Part shown: positions 44,857 through 55,602 of the stretch, piece by piece
Numbering within the stretch: the first letter of the stretch is position 1
Layout of the letters: each line of letters starts with the position of its first letter
Origin: Neurospora tetraspora
Lineage: Eukaryota > Ascomycota > Sordariomycetes > Sordariales > Sordariaceae
Assembly: GCF_033439725.1 (NCBI RefSeq)
Contig: NW_026944389.1
Location: 3,410,001-3,474,000, forward strand
Direction: 5' to 3'
Length of the DNA stretch: 64,000 bases
Made by a program: the position numbers and the translations under genes
The notes under the pieces: model-generated
The model's database searches: none
Seen by the model: the letters and a program-made list of their open reading frames with translations, nothing else
What the model was told of the DNA's origin: nothing

Positions 44857-45916
44857 ATGGTACGAACTTCTCTCTTGACGTACCTGGCCCTGGGCCTAGG
44901 AAGCACCACTGTGCTCGCAGCCAACTGTGGTCAAGTCCCCAGTCAAGTTTCCAGTCAAATCCCCACGGGCACTTTGACGCCAGTCACCAACTTCGGCGAG
45001 AACCCAACCGGCCTGGATCTCCAGATCTACGTTCCCAAGGACCTATCCCCCAATCCCGCTGTCATCCTAGCCGTAAGAACCCCCCTCGTCCTGTCCTCTC
45101 TTCTTGTCCCCCAACATCATGAAGATGAAAGAAAAGAAACTCCAACGACATGAAGATGCAAAACACTAACCTTCGACACAGCTCCATATGTGCGGCGGCA
45201 CCGGCCCCCAATACTTCCAGCAGTCCCAGTACAGCCCCCTCGCCGACGCGCGCCGCTCCTTCGTCGTCCTCTACCCCTCCACCCCGCACGACAACCACTG
45301 CTGGGACGTGGCCTCTAACAAGTCTCTCACCCGCGACGCCGGCGGCGACACCACCTCGCTCGCCAACATGGTGCGCTGGGCCATCTCCGAGTTCGACGCC
45401 GACCCATCCAAGGTCTTCGTCACCGGCTCCTCTTCGGGTTGCATGATGTCCAACGTCATGGCCGCCGCCTACCCCGACCTGTTCTCTGCTGTCTCATGCT
45501 ACTCCGGTGTAGCCGCCGGTTGTCTGGCTGGCCCCCTCGGTTCTAGCCCGACGACGTCGGATCCGACTTGCGCCGCTGGTAAGAACAGAAAGACGGGGCC
45601 GGAGTGGGCGGCCATCCTCAAGGGAATTTATGGAACACCAGCGGGATATACGGAGGGCAAGTATCCCAAGGTGCAGACGTGGCATGGAGAGGCGGATTTC
45701 TTTGTTAATTATTATACGAATTTGGCGGAGCAGTTGAAGCAGTGGTCTACGGTGCATGGGGTTTCGTTTAGCAAGAATGCGACGGATACGCCCGACAGTG
45801 GGTACACGAAGATTGTGTACGGGGATGGAAGCAAACTGGTTGGGTACTCGGCGAGGGGGGTGGGACATACGGTGCCGGTGCATCCTGAGTTGGATTTGCA
45901 GTGGTTTGGGTTGTAA
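44857..45916 (+). CDS. Secreted carbohydrate esterase (CE1, acetylxylan/feruloyl esterase type)
   Basis: Exons 44857-45072 and 45182-45916 give 316 aa. A signal peptide (LLTYLALGLGSTTVLA) is followed by an alpha/beta-hydrolase fold of the PHB-depolymerase/CE1 class. Visible marks are LHMCGGTGPQYFQQSQYSPL, NHCWDVASNKSL and the nucleophile elbow VTGSSSGCMM (Ser156). The acid is probably in WHGEADFFV and the catalytic His in RGVGHTVPVHPELD. The enzyme should remove acetyl or feruloyl groups from plant xylan outside the cell. No CBM1 is attached; the protein ends with the fold (LDLQWFGL). The coding strand shifts from C-rich to G/T-rich towards the 3' end. Acetylxylan versus feruloyl specificity cannot be decided here. 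Confidence 0.9.
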
Positions 45917-46689
45917 TGGAGGGGATGCCCCTGGGGGAGGTTGAGAGGGAGTGCGTGGGAGAGTGGTCGGGTGGTGGGTGGTGATATTGGATATCTAGTG
46001 AAGAATGAACAGGTGCGGTCTCGTTTCCGTTGTAAGCAGAACAGGTTCTGATGAGTTGAATACTAAAGTATGGATGGTACCCACAGTATAGTTAAAGGAA
46101 TGCGGTTGAATGTGACACTAAACAGTTTCCTAAAAAAGCGCGGCGAAACATTCTGCCACGAGTCTTGACGGTGTGTTGTGTCAGGTTGCATCGTATGCGC
46201 GATACTTTCTTTCAAGTCCGAGCAAAATCACTTCCAACCAGATCTGATACCATCGGGACACACCGTTATTGCTGCTCATATGCCCTGCGGGCCGCATGCT
46301 TTTCACCACGTTCCTGCTGCGGCGTTGTAGCGTTGTATCGTGGAAGTTGTGAGATAAAGTCCTAATGCGGCGTAACATCCTTTACTTCAAGCACACTTCA
46401 CTTCACTCTGTATTTCCACCTCCCGCTGGCCTGAATCGCGGCAAATGTGGGTCAAACTCATGATCAATCAAGTAGGGTATTCCTCATCCATTAAACCTTC
46501 GCTTATTCGCTTTGCTTTAACTAGACCAGTCTATTTTCCCCCATTGTCGTTACAGGAGTCTCTGTTTGTCATACTCGTACGGTATTATATCCCATTGCCC
46601 TTCCGTCATGTGTGGTATCAAAATCCAAAACGCTTATTTATATATGCATGCAGTAGAATGGTATCCAGTTCCCCCAAACATTTTCAAAC
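45917..46689. other. Convergent intergenic region
   Basis: 773 bp between the esterase stop and the Kre9-like gene stop. Nothing beyond 3' UTR-like sequence was seen. Confidence 0.45.
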
Positions 46690-47343
46690 TTAAAGAAGAA
46701 GGGCAAAGACAGCGGCAAGAGGACCGGCAACGCCAAAGGTGACGCCAAGAGCGGTGGCAGCGTTGGAAGTCTTGCTGGGGGCGGCACCGGAGGAGGTGGC
46801 GGGGGTACCGGAGGAAGTGGGTTTGACGGTGCCGGTGGAAGTGGTGGTGGTGGGGACTGGAGGGGTTGGAGCGTTAGTTACTGAATACATTATGTATGTG
46901 GCAAGGCAGAAGGAAAGGAAATGTTCTTACCTCCAGACTTGGTGACGTTGAACGTCTGAGACTCAGCAAGCTGACCGCTGTTGGTCTTCTCGGTGCCGAA
47001 GGCCTTGATGCTGTAGGTGGCACCGGGGGCGGCGACGAAGTTGGTGAGCTTGTACTCGCCGTCCGAAGTCTTGACCTTGTCGTCAATGGTCACGTCGTCC
47101 TCGCCGCCGGTAATGTGGTTGACGAGGACAAGCTGGAAGGTCGCGGGGTCGGAATCGACGTGATCCCACTTGATGGTGTTGGTCTGGGACAGATCCCACT
47201 GGGCGTTCTCCTGGGGCTCGGTGATCTTGAGAGCTGTAGATATGATGCGGTTAGCGAGTGTATAGGGCATGTAGCTTGATATACGAAATCTTACCAGCAG
47301 CGGTGGCCGCAAAGGCAGCAACGGTGGCGATCATGAACTTCAT
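46690..47343 (-). CDS. GPI-anchored Ser/Thr-rich wall protein (Kre9/Knh1 N-terminal domain)
   Basis: Three exons on the minus strand, 47295-47343, 46931-47233 and 46690-46880, give 180 aa. A signal peptide (MKFMIATVAAFAATAAA) precedes one Ig-like domain beginning LKITEPQENAQWDLSQTNTI, the usual start of the yeast cell-wall synthesis Kre9/Knh1 family domain. A short Thr/Ser/Pro stalk (PVPTTTTSTGTVKPTSSG) leads to a hydrophobic GPI-type tail (GVTFGVAGPLAAVFALLL). The protein should be at the cell surface; in yeast this family supports beta-1,6-glucan assembly, but for short filamentous-fungal members the role is not established. Introns lie after the signal peptide and just before the stalk. 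Confidence 0.88.
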
Positions 47344-49802
47344 GTTGGCGGTTTGGGGTGGTTTGGGATTAGGTTGGAAAATTAGGTGTTGTATAAAGGT
47401 TGATATTAGAGTGATAGAGGTATGGAAGAGTGAACAAGACGAAGGAAGAATGGGCTGTATATACACAAAAAAGAATGGAGAGACCTGGCGGAAGTCAGAC
47501 CTTCATTTTAACTGTCGGTCGAGGCAACAGCCCAATGGGTCAGCACTAGCTGGATTGGGCCATGTAGATCCCAAGTAACGTCAGTTTACGAGGCGGATCT
47601 TCTGGGATCCTCTCAACAGTCCGTAAAAGCCCATCCTGGTCGTGACCCTTGGAGGTCGGCGTCGTGGCTGAGTTTCCACGATTTGACATGGAACACCAGA
47701 GCGCCAGGAGCGCGTCTCGCGATTTGCTGGAGCCCCGGTGGGCTCGTTGTCCAGCCTGTCTGCGACTCCATCTGGGGTCTTATTCGGTACTCATTCGTGA
47801 TCTTTTGGGCCCTTCTCTGGACCCTCCTTTGGGTTCCCTTATGGGGTAAAATGCAGCTTACGTGAAGCTGGGTCACCGCCATGCTGGCATCGGGATCGTT
47901 ATAATCGCGCTGGTAGCCAAGGACCCAAGGAAGAAGGCTGAAGGAAAGGGGCAAGGACAGGCAGCGAGCATACCGGCGAGTACTGTAGGAACATCCAGGT
48001 AGTGTCCTCCAGGGGTGAAGTCCGCCGGCTTTTTTCCTTTCCCAGACCAGGTCCCCGGGCTCGCCCCAAAGAGGCGATTCGATTCGTATTACAAGGGTCG
48101 TCAAAAGTCAAAAAGTCAAAATTCCGACAGGACGGCAGCCGAGGTACGGCAGTGCAACTGCAACGTTCAGGGCTCTGAGTCTGCGCTGTGCTGGCAGCGT
48201 CCATGCTGGCGTGCAGAACTGTGATGAGTGATGATGCTGGTCGGGTGGGTTGCACTGCATTGGTGGGCTCCGGTGGGCCATGCAAAGCCCAATCTCCGTC
48301 AGCCCAGTGGGGTGAGATCTAATTTCAGCTCTCTAAGCCTTATCGGTTTCTTATCGGCAGCAGTATCCACATTGACAAAGCATGGGTCCCCTTTCCCTCC
48401 TTAGCGTAAAAGACGTCATTTTTCAACGTCCGGTCTTATACGGAAATGCGATTATGCGAAAGACGGAAACCCTCGGTGAGGGAGTATGTCTTACGTTTGT
48501 TTTCCTTGGAGGTCTGTCATCGGATATGCCAGTGACTGGATAAAAACTGAGGTGAGCAAAACAGGCAGTCCAAACAGATGAACCATCACTTTGCAGATGA
48601 TTGCCGTTGACATGCCGTGAAAGGTTGTTTGTATGGGAGCTCGGCATGATCCGACGGGTGACTAACAAATCCCGACCTGACAAAAGGAAAATGGGGCAGC
48701 CAAGACAGAGTCGACACAGGCGGAACTCATGAGAATGGGATCGATATATAACTTTCCGCTGGTCAAGCTTGCCGTCAGAGTTCAGTTCGCTCCGTAAAAC
48801 TGAGTCACTGCAGTGCACCTGCCCTCCCGCTCCCGACCCCCACGAGCTTCACTGGTCGTCGACAGGAAGGTTCGAGAGGTGGGAAACACGTGGGGATCAA
48901 ACCACCAGGAAATTCCCGTCAAAGTGGGACCGCCCATCATTTCAGGGTCAAACCGCTGGGTTTCAGATCAGTGGATTTTGTACGGTAGACGGATGTGATG
49001 CACGACTGCGAATGCAAATCGCCGCGATAAGAAGCCATATCGCGATGCTGCATGACTGGGTGAAGTGGACATCTGCCCCATATCGTTCTTTACCAGGCAA
49101 CCCCACGCCCGCATTCACCCGAACTGTCAGGTTGGACGTGTTAGTTCAAGATCGCCAACGGGATGAACCTGCGTTGACTCTGGTTGGGGACGGCAATCAA
49201 GTTCTGAGCGGTGGGGTATTCATGCCTGAGGGTTTAAAACCATGATACACATTTGATCTTTTCCTGCCAATTGCTTAAACCTTGGTCGTCTTCGTCATCA
49301 AGGTCCCATCCCACTTGGGTGCGCACGTCGGCCAGCCCGCCAGTCAGTCTTTACCTTCACTCCGCTCTACCATCGCGCGATTACACTCCTTCAGATTTCC
49401 CCGCGCTAGCCAACAGCTTTCGGATTCTCCTTCAACAAGTCTGGGCATCGCAAGTACCTGGAGTACGCCTTGCCGCCGACGTCGACCGCGCAGATATTCC
49501 CTAGAGACAAGAGGACGAGTGTAGACGTTCGGATCTGTCCTTCAAACCATCAAGAACATCAACAGTACGCAGTGATACGATACCGACTTCGAGCCTCAAG
49601 CGAACAGTATCTACACTCTCTGACATCCCGACCCACATCTTCGAATCCGAAATCAGCGCCAATATCCATCCCAAGGGAGCAACGACTGGTCGTGCCTCTT
49701 GACTGCTATCACCACATATCTGTCAACAACGGCTCCGGGCCTTGACGTTACCTCTACCTACCAACAAATTTTTCAAGCCGTACCCAAAGCAATCCCATCA
49801 CA
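47344..49802. other. Large gene-free divergent region
   Basis: About 2.5 kb upstream of two genes that point apart. The ORFs present (for example 48769-49245) have no family motifs. The part after about 49250 is pyrimidine-rich and looks like the 5' leader of the next gene. Confidence 0.45.
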
Positions 49803-50114
49803 ATGCCTCAGAAAATCGCTTTCGCGCAGGACGTTCAGCGTCGTCCCAGAGCTCGGTCCGAACCGCTCGCCCACCGTTCCCCGACCCCCTTCCCGGGCGA
49901 GAGACCCAGCAGCGCTACAACCACGAGCTCGAACAAGATGTTTTCGTTCCATGATGGCCGTGGTCGTAACCACTCGGGAGCCAGCGAAACCAGCCGTGGC
50001 ACTTCAATCTTCACTTCGATATCCGGCCATTCGTCGTCGCAATCTGCTGGTCGTCTTAAGAGAGCTTGGGACAAGGTTCTTAGTCGCTTGGGTTCCGGTT
50101 CGAAAACTCCCTGA
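49803..50114 (+). CDS. Small hypothetical protein, Ser/Arg-rich
   Basis: Single-exon ORF of 103 aa starting in a CACAATGCC context. The sequence is basic and low complexity (Ser, Arg, Gly, Thr): MPQKIAFAQDVQRRPRARSE, then SFHDGRGRNHSGASETSRGT, with a short amphipathic helix near the end (AGRLKRAWDKVLSRLGSG). No signal peptide, membrane segment or known domain was seen. A plausible leader and a good start context support a real gene, but chance is not excluded. Function unknown. Confidence 0.5.
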   Translation: MPQKIAFAQDVQRRPRARSEPLAHRSPTPFPGERPSSATTTSSNKMFSFHDGRGRNHSGASETSRGTSIFTSISGHSSSQSAGRLKRAWDKVLSRLGSGSKTP

Positions 50115-51228
50115 AGTTGGAACACTATACTGCGAGTGTCGTTCTTCGGTATAGAAAGGGTCGGTATACTAGTACCGTCATGGATCAAGTGGAAAGGGAA
50201 ACCAAGAGCAGGAGTATGGAAGGAAGGACATGACTGGACACTTCGGGCGGTTTATTGCTTGCATTACTGCAGTAGAGCAAGTGGTTACAAGTTCTTTCCA
50301 CCCATGACGTACAGAACTCGGGGATGTTTCAAATCGTGGTCTAGACGAAGGTTCCGATACTGGATGGCTAGAAGGTATCAATAACAGTCAATGAAGATCA
50401 CGGTTTGATCATATCATGGTCAAAAAGAGCCCGTATATCAAACTCTAGTGTCCGAGGCCGCACTGTTGCACGCAGTTGATGTGGTGTGGCTTTTGGCTAT
50501 GTATATGCCACATGAGGTTGTCGTTGCTTTGCTTTCTGGGTTCTTTTGTCGCGGACAAGATATACGATCCAGATATCGCACACGAAGACGCATCGTGCAA
50601 AGGAGGTTAGACTTGAATATGGCGGAACATCGTCCACTTCAGCATATCTTGGTCTTAATCCATTGTGGCATGCCGAGGTCGCTATCTCTTCGCCTTAACG
50701 ACTTCACTAACAAGGGGCTCTAAAAGCTGTATCAGGGGCACTATTTGCCTCAAAGCAGCGTGGTACCGACCACTAGCGAATAGGAACGGACTATTCCCAA
50801 ACTACAATACTTATCAGTCACGATAGTGTCCCTTACCAATTTGGCCAGCGGTCTTTGGGCGTTATCATGTCTTCTTTCGGCAGCGCGACCGTCGATTCGT
50901 GCAGTCCACGTGACGGGTGAAGCCACAAACACCAACCTAGTCAATCAGAGATAGGCTGGCGATGTTCAACTTGGAATTTCGAACGGCCTCGGAGAACCAT
51001 ATATGCGATAGCACTCGAGACTATTGCATCTGTCATTTTTCACACCTACAAGTTACTAGAAAGCGGTGCCCTGCACTTGACAAGGGGGAGGGCTGTTAGA
51101 TATAGTCCAGCCCAGTTCCTATACACGCAGATCGACAACAGCGAGTGCACGAATAGCTCGGCATTCCACTGCCAGCGACCGATTGAACGACTGCACTCAC
51201 AAAAGGATACCTTACGCGACCGCTCATT
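50115..51228. other. Intergenic region, no gene recognised
   Basis: 1.1 kb between two + strand genes. Only short unrelated ORFs are present. Confidence 0.45.
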
Positions 51229-52104
51229 ATGCCGAATATTCAACCTCACCACCTCACCACCATCTTAAACACTCTCACTTCAATCGATCAGCGACTCACC
51301 CGAATTGAAGCGGCCCTTCTCCTCAACAACAATGCCGCGAATAGCAATGTGAACGCGGACCAAACCTCCATTGGCACATCGGCTGCCCCAGCTGCCTCGG
51401 TGCTAGCCCATCCCTCACTAAGCGCCGGTAGCAGAACCATCACCAACGCCCAATCTCCCTCGGTCGCACAACAACTGCGCCCACACCCGCCACCACCGAG
51501 TCGCACCTCCAACAACGCCCAGCCCGACCTCATCCCCCTCGACCCGCCTCCACAAGGCTACACCATCTCCTCACGAGCCAGCATGCAAGAAGAGCTCGAC
51601 CACTGGACCATCCCGCGCGGCTACAGCATGCGCATCGCCGGCGCCAAAGTAACCGGCAAGAAGAAAGTCCGATGGGTATGTTTCCGGGGCGGCGAGGCGC
51701 GACACCACCGACCCCCCGTGGACGAGTCCGTGATCCAAGCCGCCAAAGCCGAGGGGAGACGCAAGCCGACCACCGATCGCACCTCCAAAAAGTGCGGGTG
51801 TCTGTTCAAGTTCGAGGTGATTGAGACGGCGAAGGGGTCCGATCTGTGGACGCTGCATTATCCGAATGAAGAGCACAAGACGCATAATCATGGCCCCTCG
51901 GATCAGACGAGCGATCCGCGGGCGAGGAAGTTGCCGCTGGAGGTGAGTAGGGAGGTGGATCGGTGGTTGAGGGAGGGGTGGTTGGTTAGTAAGGTGCAGG
52001 AGGAGTTGAGGGGGAGGGGGTTTAGCAATGTGTTGAATACGGATCTTTATAATCGGAAGAGGTTGTTGAAGAAGGAGGATGCGCAGGGGCAGGTGGGGGG
52101 TTGA
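51229..52104 (+). CDS. FAR1/WRKY-GCM1-type zinc-finger DNA-binding protein, no transposase domain
   Basis: Single exon, 291 aa. A short N-terminal helix (HHLTTILNTLTSIDQRLTRIEAALLL) could dimerise. A disordered Pro/Ser stretch follows. The core (about residues 110-235) reads GYSMRIAGAKVTGKKKVRWVC, then SKKCGCLFKFEVIE, then WTLHYPNEEHKTHNHGPS. The Cys-Cys/His-His set (C...CGC...H-x(3)-H-x-H) matches the FAR1-type/WRKY-GCM1 finger usually found at the N-terminus of MULE-type transposases. A helical tail (VSREVDRWLREGWLVSKVQEELRGRG) is the region that normally leads to the transposase core, which is absent here. It may be a domesticated transposase-derived regulator or a truncated element; the intact frame favours the former. 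Confidence 0.75.
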   Translation: MPNIQPHHLTTILNTLTSIDQRLTRIEAALLLNNNAANSNVNADQTSIGTSAAPAASVLAHPSLSAGSRTITNAQSPSVAQQLRPHPPPPSRTSNNAQPDLIPLDPPPQGYTISSRASMQEELDHWTIPRGYSMRIAGAKVTGKKKVRWVCFRGGEARHHRPPVDESVIQAAKAEGRRKPTTDRTSKKCGCLFKFEVIETAKGSDLWTLHYPNEEHKTHNHGPSDQTSDPRARKLPLEVSREVDRWLREGWLVSKVQEELRGRGFSNVLNTDLYNRKRLLKKEDAQGQVGG

Positions 52105-52835
52105 TGATGATGTTACTGTAGAGTCCCTGATGTGGTTATGGTCGGCCCGGCTGATTGGGACGCTAACGTTGGTGCTGTGGGGTTCTGAGGATTGAAAAGA
52201 TGAGAGGATTGTAACCATGACCTACATATCATATTCAACGACGACGCAAGGACAGTGTAAGAACACATCTGAATATATCGACAGCATACTCGTCTCGGTT
52301 ACAGGGGTTTTCATGGGAAAGGTGAATCGGGTGCCTCATCAAGTTGTTTAGGGGAGGTTACGAAGTCACGAAGTTATGATCTTTTCTACCAGGTTTTCAA
52401 GACCAGCAGCATTATCTTGTGGTATCTCTCCCGCGTGTGAAAGGACCCATTGACCCTGAAGTGTGGTCGTGAAAAAAACGTAGAGGTACATATTGCCGGA
52501 TCCCTCTACCAATCAGCACCATGGTGGAGTACCTTGCTCAAAACTTTTCAGGCTGCATTTTCGATTGAGTCTTCCAACACTTTCCCAAACCAACATCTTC
52601 TGTTCACGCAGTGCTCACCAACAAAACATTGTAACCCAAACAAATATCTCCAGGGGCAACCGCTACAGTCTCCACTACCCCTTTTCTTAGCTCCATTTCC
52701 CAACAGATCCACCATCAACGTCAACGTCAACGTCAACACTCGACCCTCCACCAAACCTTCCATTCGTCTTGAACAAGAACTACCACGAACAACAACAACA
52801 GCCCAAGCACAAAAGCACCACCACCACCACAAAAA
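52105..52835. other. Intergenic region with a GTCAAC tandem repeat
   Basis: 731 bp; the last ~250 bp are C/A/T-rich leader of the next gene, including about four copies of GTCAAC near 52713-52737. No gene seen. Confidence 0.45.
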
Positions 52836-53447
52836 ATGACCACCCCCCTTCCAACCCTAACCACCACCCCCACCCGGCACCCAACCTCCTGCACTTCCCT
52901 CTCCCTCCCCCTCCTCTCCCTCCTCAACCGCGTCCTCCCTTCCCCCGGCCCACCACATACAAGTTCAAGTTCACCAACCCTCACCCTCTCCATCGGTTCC
53001 GGCCCCGGCCTCCTCGAAGCCCTTTTCCTCCACCATTACCCATCCCGCTCTGCCTCCTTCTACGGCGTCGAAGTTGCCCCTCCCATTTCCCAATTAAAGG
53101 AAGGAAAGGAAGTGAATACTTGGTTACCGGAGCAGAACACCGTTACCGTTCCGGGGACTTGGGCGCTGGTCGACAAAGAAATGTTGGGGGAGGTGGGGGG
53201 ATTGGTTTTTGTATATCCTAGGAGTGGGGGGTTGGTGGGGAGGTATTTGGAGGAGGCTGAGAGAGTTGAGGTGGTGGTTTGGATTGGACCGTGGTGTGAT
53301 GTGGAGGAGTACGAGGAGGTTTTGAAGGTGTGGGGGGTTAGGCAGGAGGTTCCGATGGGAGGAGAGGGAGATGGGGAGGAAGAGGAAGGTGGGAAGTTGG
53401 TGGAGGAGGGGGAGGTGGTGTTGGTTTATAGGAGGAGGACGGAGTGA
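52836..53447 (+). CDS. Fungal hypothetical protein with a methyltransferase-like motif
   Basis: Single-exon ORF, 203 aa. Residues about 46-56 read TLTLSIGSGPGLLEALFL, a glycine loop like motif I of class I SAM-dependent methyltransferases, followed by FYGVEV, which resembles the acidic motif II strand. Later motifs are not obvious and the C-terminal third is Glu/Gly/Val-rich (GEGDGEEEEGGKLVEEGEVV). The first ~45 residues are Thr/Pro/Ser-rich. The coding strand changes from C/T-rich to G/A-rich halfway. It may be an inactive or divergent methyltransferase; confidence in function is low. Confidence 0.6.
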   Translation: MTTPLPTLTTTPTRHPTSCTSLSLPLLSLLNRVLPSPGPPHTSSSSPTLTLSIGSGPGLLEALFLHHYPSRSASFYGVEVAPPISQLKEGKEVNTWLPEQNTVTVPGTWALVDKEMLGEVGGLVFVYPRSGGLVGRYLEEAERVEVVVWIGPWCDVEEYEEVLKVWGVRQEVPMGGEGDGEEEEGGKLVEEGEVVLVYRRRTE

Positions 53448-53600
53448 AGTGAAGGGGTAGCAAGAGCCAGTCGCCAGTGATCCAGGCATGACAAGAGGAT
53501 GAAGGAATTTGGGGATCGACAAGCAAAGAGCTAGCTAGTTTTATTTTGCCTTGGTGCCAAACAGACAGAGCACAAAATGCAAAAGGAAAAAAAACACACA

Positions 53601-53611
53601 AAAAAAAAAAA
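53601..53611 (-). terminator. Pol III terminator (11 T) of the tRNA-like element
   Basis: An uninterrupted run of 11 T on the minus strand, five bases past the tRNA-like 3' end. Confidence 0.75.
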
Positions 53612-53616
53612 GGGTG

Positions 53617-53710
53617 TGAACCGTAACGGACTGGAACCGTTGTCTTCCTGCGGCACGCATGCAGACGCGGATTTACCACGCCAGGAATGTTACCATTACA
53701 CCAACGGGAC
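53617..53710 (-). tRNA. tRNA-like Pol III gene, intron-containing or degenerate; anticodon unassigned
   Basis: Read on the minus strand from 53710. Box A is TGGTGTAATGG, box B is GGTTCCAGTCC, and the T arm AACGG-TTCCAGT-CCGTT pairs perfectly. The variable loop is five bases. The D arm GTGT...ACAT pairs with one G-T. The anticodon-side stem CCTG/CAGG encloses about 31 nt, which fits an intron, but no U33-anticodon arrangement is clear. The acceptor GTCCCGT/ACGGTTC has two mismatches at its second and third pairs. Flanking bases extend the pairing (GGTGTG with CACACC), giving a long outer stem. It could be a functional tRNA I have misfolded, a tRNA pseudogene or another Pol III RNA. Confidence 0.5.
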
Positions 53711-53953
53711 ACACCACGGGAGAGTGGCCAGCTAAGGGACCTTATATACCCTAGACGGGGTTGAAAGTTGGGATGACGTGGGGTAAGCGGGAGGGTCAGG
53801 TCGGAGGCAGGAGCGGCAGGCAAACATGGAAGGTGCGGGCAAGAGCGGCGGGCAAGAGACTGGCCTAGGACCACGTCCAGGGTTCTGTTCAAGATCGATG
53901 GCCAACTCAACCAACAATTCGAAAAGAAATCCGCGACGCGTGGGGCGGTCTTC

Positions 53954-54897
53954 CTAAAGCCAGTTGTCGTCAGAGTTCTCGGAGTCAGAGTTATCCAACA
54001 GAGTAGACTCGTCGTCAAAATCCCTGCGGCCCAGCCCACTCTGCCTCCAACGAGAGGCCTTCTCCTTCTCCGTAACAGCACCATCTTCATCATCGCCATC
54101 CTTTGGATCCTCCGGAACCTCACCATCCTCATCCTTAGCCTCCTCCTCCTCACCCGCTTGCTCCTTCCTCAACTCCTTAGTAGCATACGCGCCACCCACA
54201 AACGCCGCCGCCGCCCCAACCCCTTGCCCAACAGCCGCAACAACAGGGACTCCATACCCTCCCATCGCAGCGCTCGTAGCGGTCGCAAACCAGCTACCAG
54301 CCACGACGTTACCTATCATGCCTTGGATTCCGGCTGCGATAGACCCTACGAAGCGAAACGGTCAACTTGATGTTCAGAGACGCAGGGCAGTGACACAAGC
54401 GCCGAAGCAGAGGAGATACATCGGGTGTCACGAAGAGAGGGAACATACACGTACCTCCTACAACACCACTAGAACCAAATCCCATGAAACTCAACACCGG
54501 TCCGGTAAGCAGCGCGGGAGCAGCAACTACCGTTAGTCCGCCGGCTGTGAGACCGAGAGCTGCTGCTGCTTTGGGGTTTTGCTTGATCCATTCTTTGGCC
54601 TGTGTAGGAGCACGCACCAGCTCTCAGTCAGCTTGTGTTTCCTTCTGAGGCATTGGGCCAGCCCGGAAGAGGGACCACGCGCAAGCTACCTGAGGCACTC
54701 ACCCATCTTATCTTTTCGAGCGAGTCGTCGTCTGGTTGAGGTTGGCCATTTTGAGGATCGTTGGTCGATGACGTGTCAGGTTCCGCGGGGACTTCTCTGG
54801 CGGAGGTCTCGAGGTCTTTCGTTGGCTCGCCTTTGGATGACTCCCGGGGGACTTTATCGTCAGGCACGTTGCTTGGCGGAATCTTGCGTTCGGTCAT
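53954..54897 (-). CDS. IFI6/IFI27 (ISG12)-like membrane protein, copy A
   Basis: Three exons on the minus strand, 54703-54897, 54455-54599 and 53954-54345, give 243 aa. A hydrophilic Pro/Asp/Ser/Glu-rich N-terminus (65 residues, exon 1) precedes AKEWIKQNPKAAAALGLTAG, then the hydrophobic VVAAPALLTGPVLSFMGFGS and, across the last intron, GSIAAGIQGMIGNVVAGSWF. The GFGSSGVVGG-SIAA-GNVVAGS pattern is the interferon-induced 6-16 (IFI6/IFI27) family core. In animals these small membrane proteins act at mitochondria or nuclear membranes and influence apoptosis. The C-terminal ~70 residues are acidic and end in DFDDESTLLDNSDSENSDDN. The last intron interrupts a Gly codon (phase 1) at the same place in all relatives here. 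Fungal function is unknown. Confidence 0.85.
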
Positions 54898-55602
54898 TTT
54901 GATATCTCTTGGTATTAAAGAACTTGGTTCTGATGCTGTCGCAACTTGAACTCGTTAGAATTCTGACACGGGGGTCGAAGGTGGAAAGAGCTATGCTGCG
55001 AGGTTGGGAAGGGCGAAGGGGACATGCCTTTGTACTTGTGGTCATGGAGGTTCCGTGTCACATTCGGAGTTTGCCCCGGCGAAGATAGTCTAGGCAGTGA
55101 TAGGTGTGACAGTGGCGTTGGGTGGTGCAGGAGGTTTCTGTAGGTCTGTAGACCTTGAAGTCTTGCTGCTCTTCGAAGAAGTGGAATGGTTGATCTGTGA
55201 GACCAGCCCGGGCCTGTTGATACGATGGCCGAGAACTTTTCTCCAAGAGGAAGAAGATGGAAAAGTGATGTCTTGTCCGAGATATCACAGCTACCTATGT
55301 ACCCCGCAGCAAGGCTAGCCCACATGTACATGAGCTTGTACCTATGAGTTGGCATGTGCAAGGCGGCCTGCAGCAAGCGCCCACATTCAGCTGGAAACGA
55401 ACCAGACGCATGTGAGTTTGATACATGTAAAGCAATTAACTTCCTCGCTTTGCTCCGGTCGTGAGGATAGACTGTCCGATTTGGTTCCCAAGCCCCTACC
55501 ATTACTCCTCTTGTGAGCAAAACAAGAAAACGGTTCTCGGCGTTGAATCCATCTAGTCGAGCACTCCCCTAGCTGCCGTGCTTTTGGTGGCCATCTGCCA
55601 TG
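54898..55602. other. Intergenic region between copy A and the broken copy B
   Basis: 705 bp, the presumed promoter of copy A (minus strand). A 201-codon ORF covers much of it in the same direction but has no domain character and runs through the leader. Confidence 0.4.

Noticed and set aside
48769-49245. 158-codon + strand ORF
   Set aside because: No family resemblance and an irregular composition; likely chance in a long gene-free region.
54915-55520. 201-codon minus-strand ORF upstream of copy A
   Set aside because: Lies in the presumed promoter and leader of copy A, with His/Ser/Pro-rich random-looking sequence.
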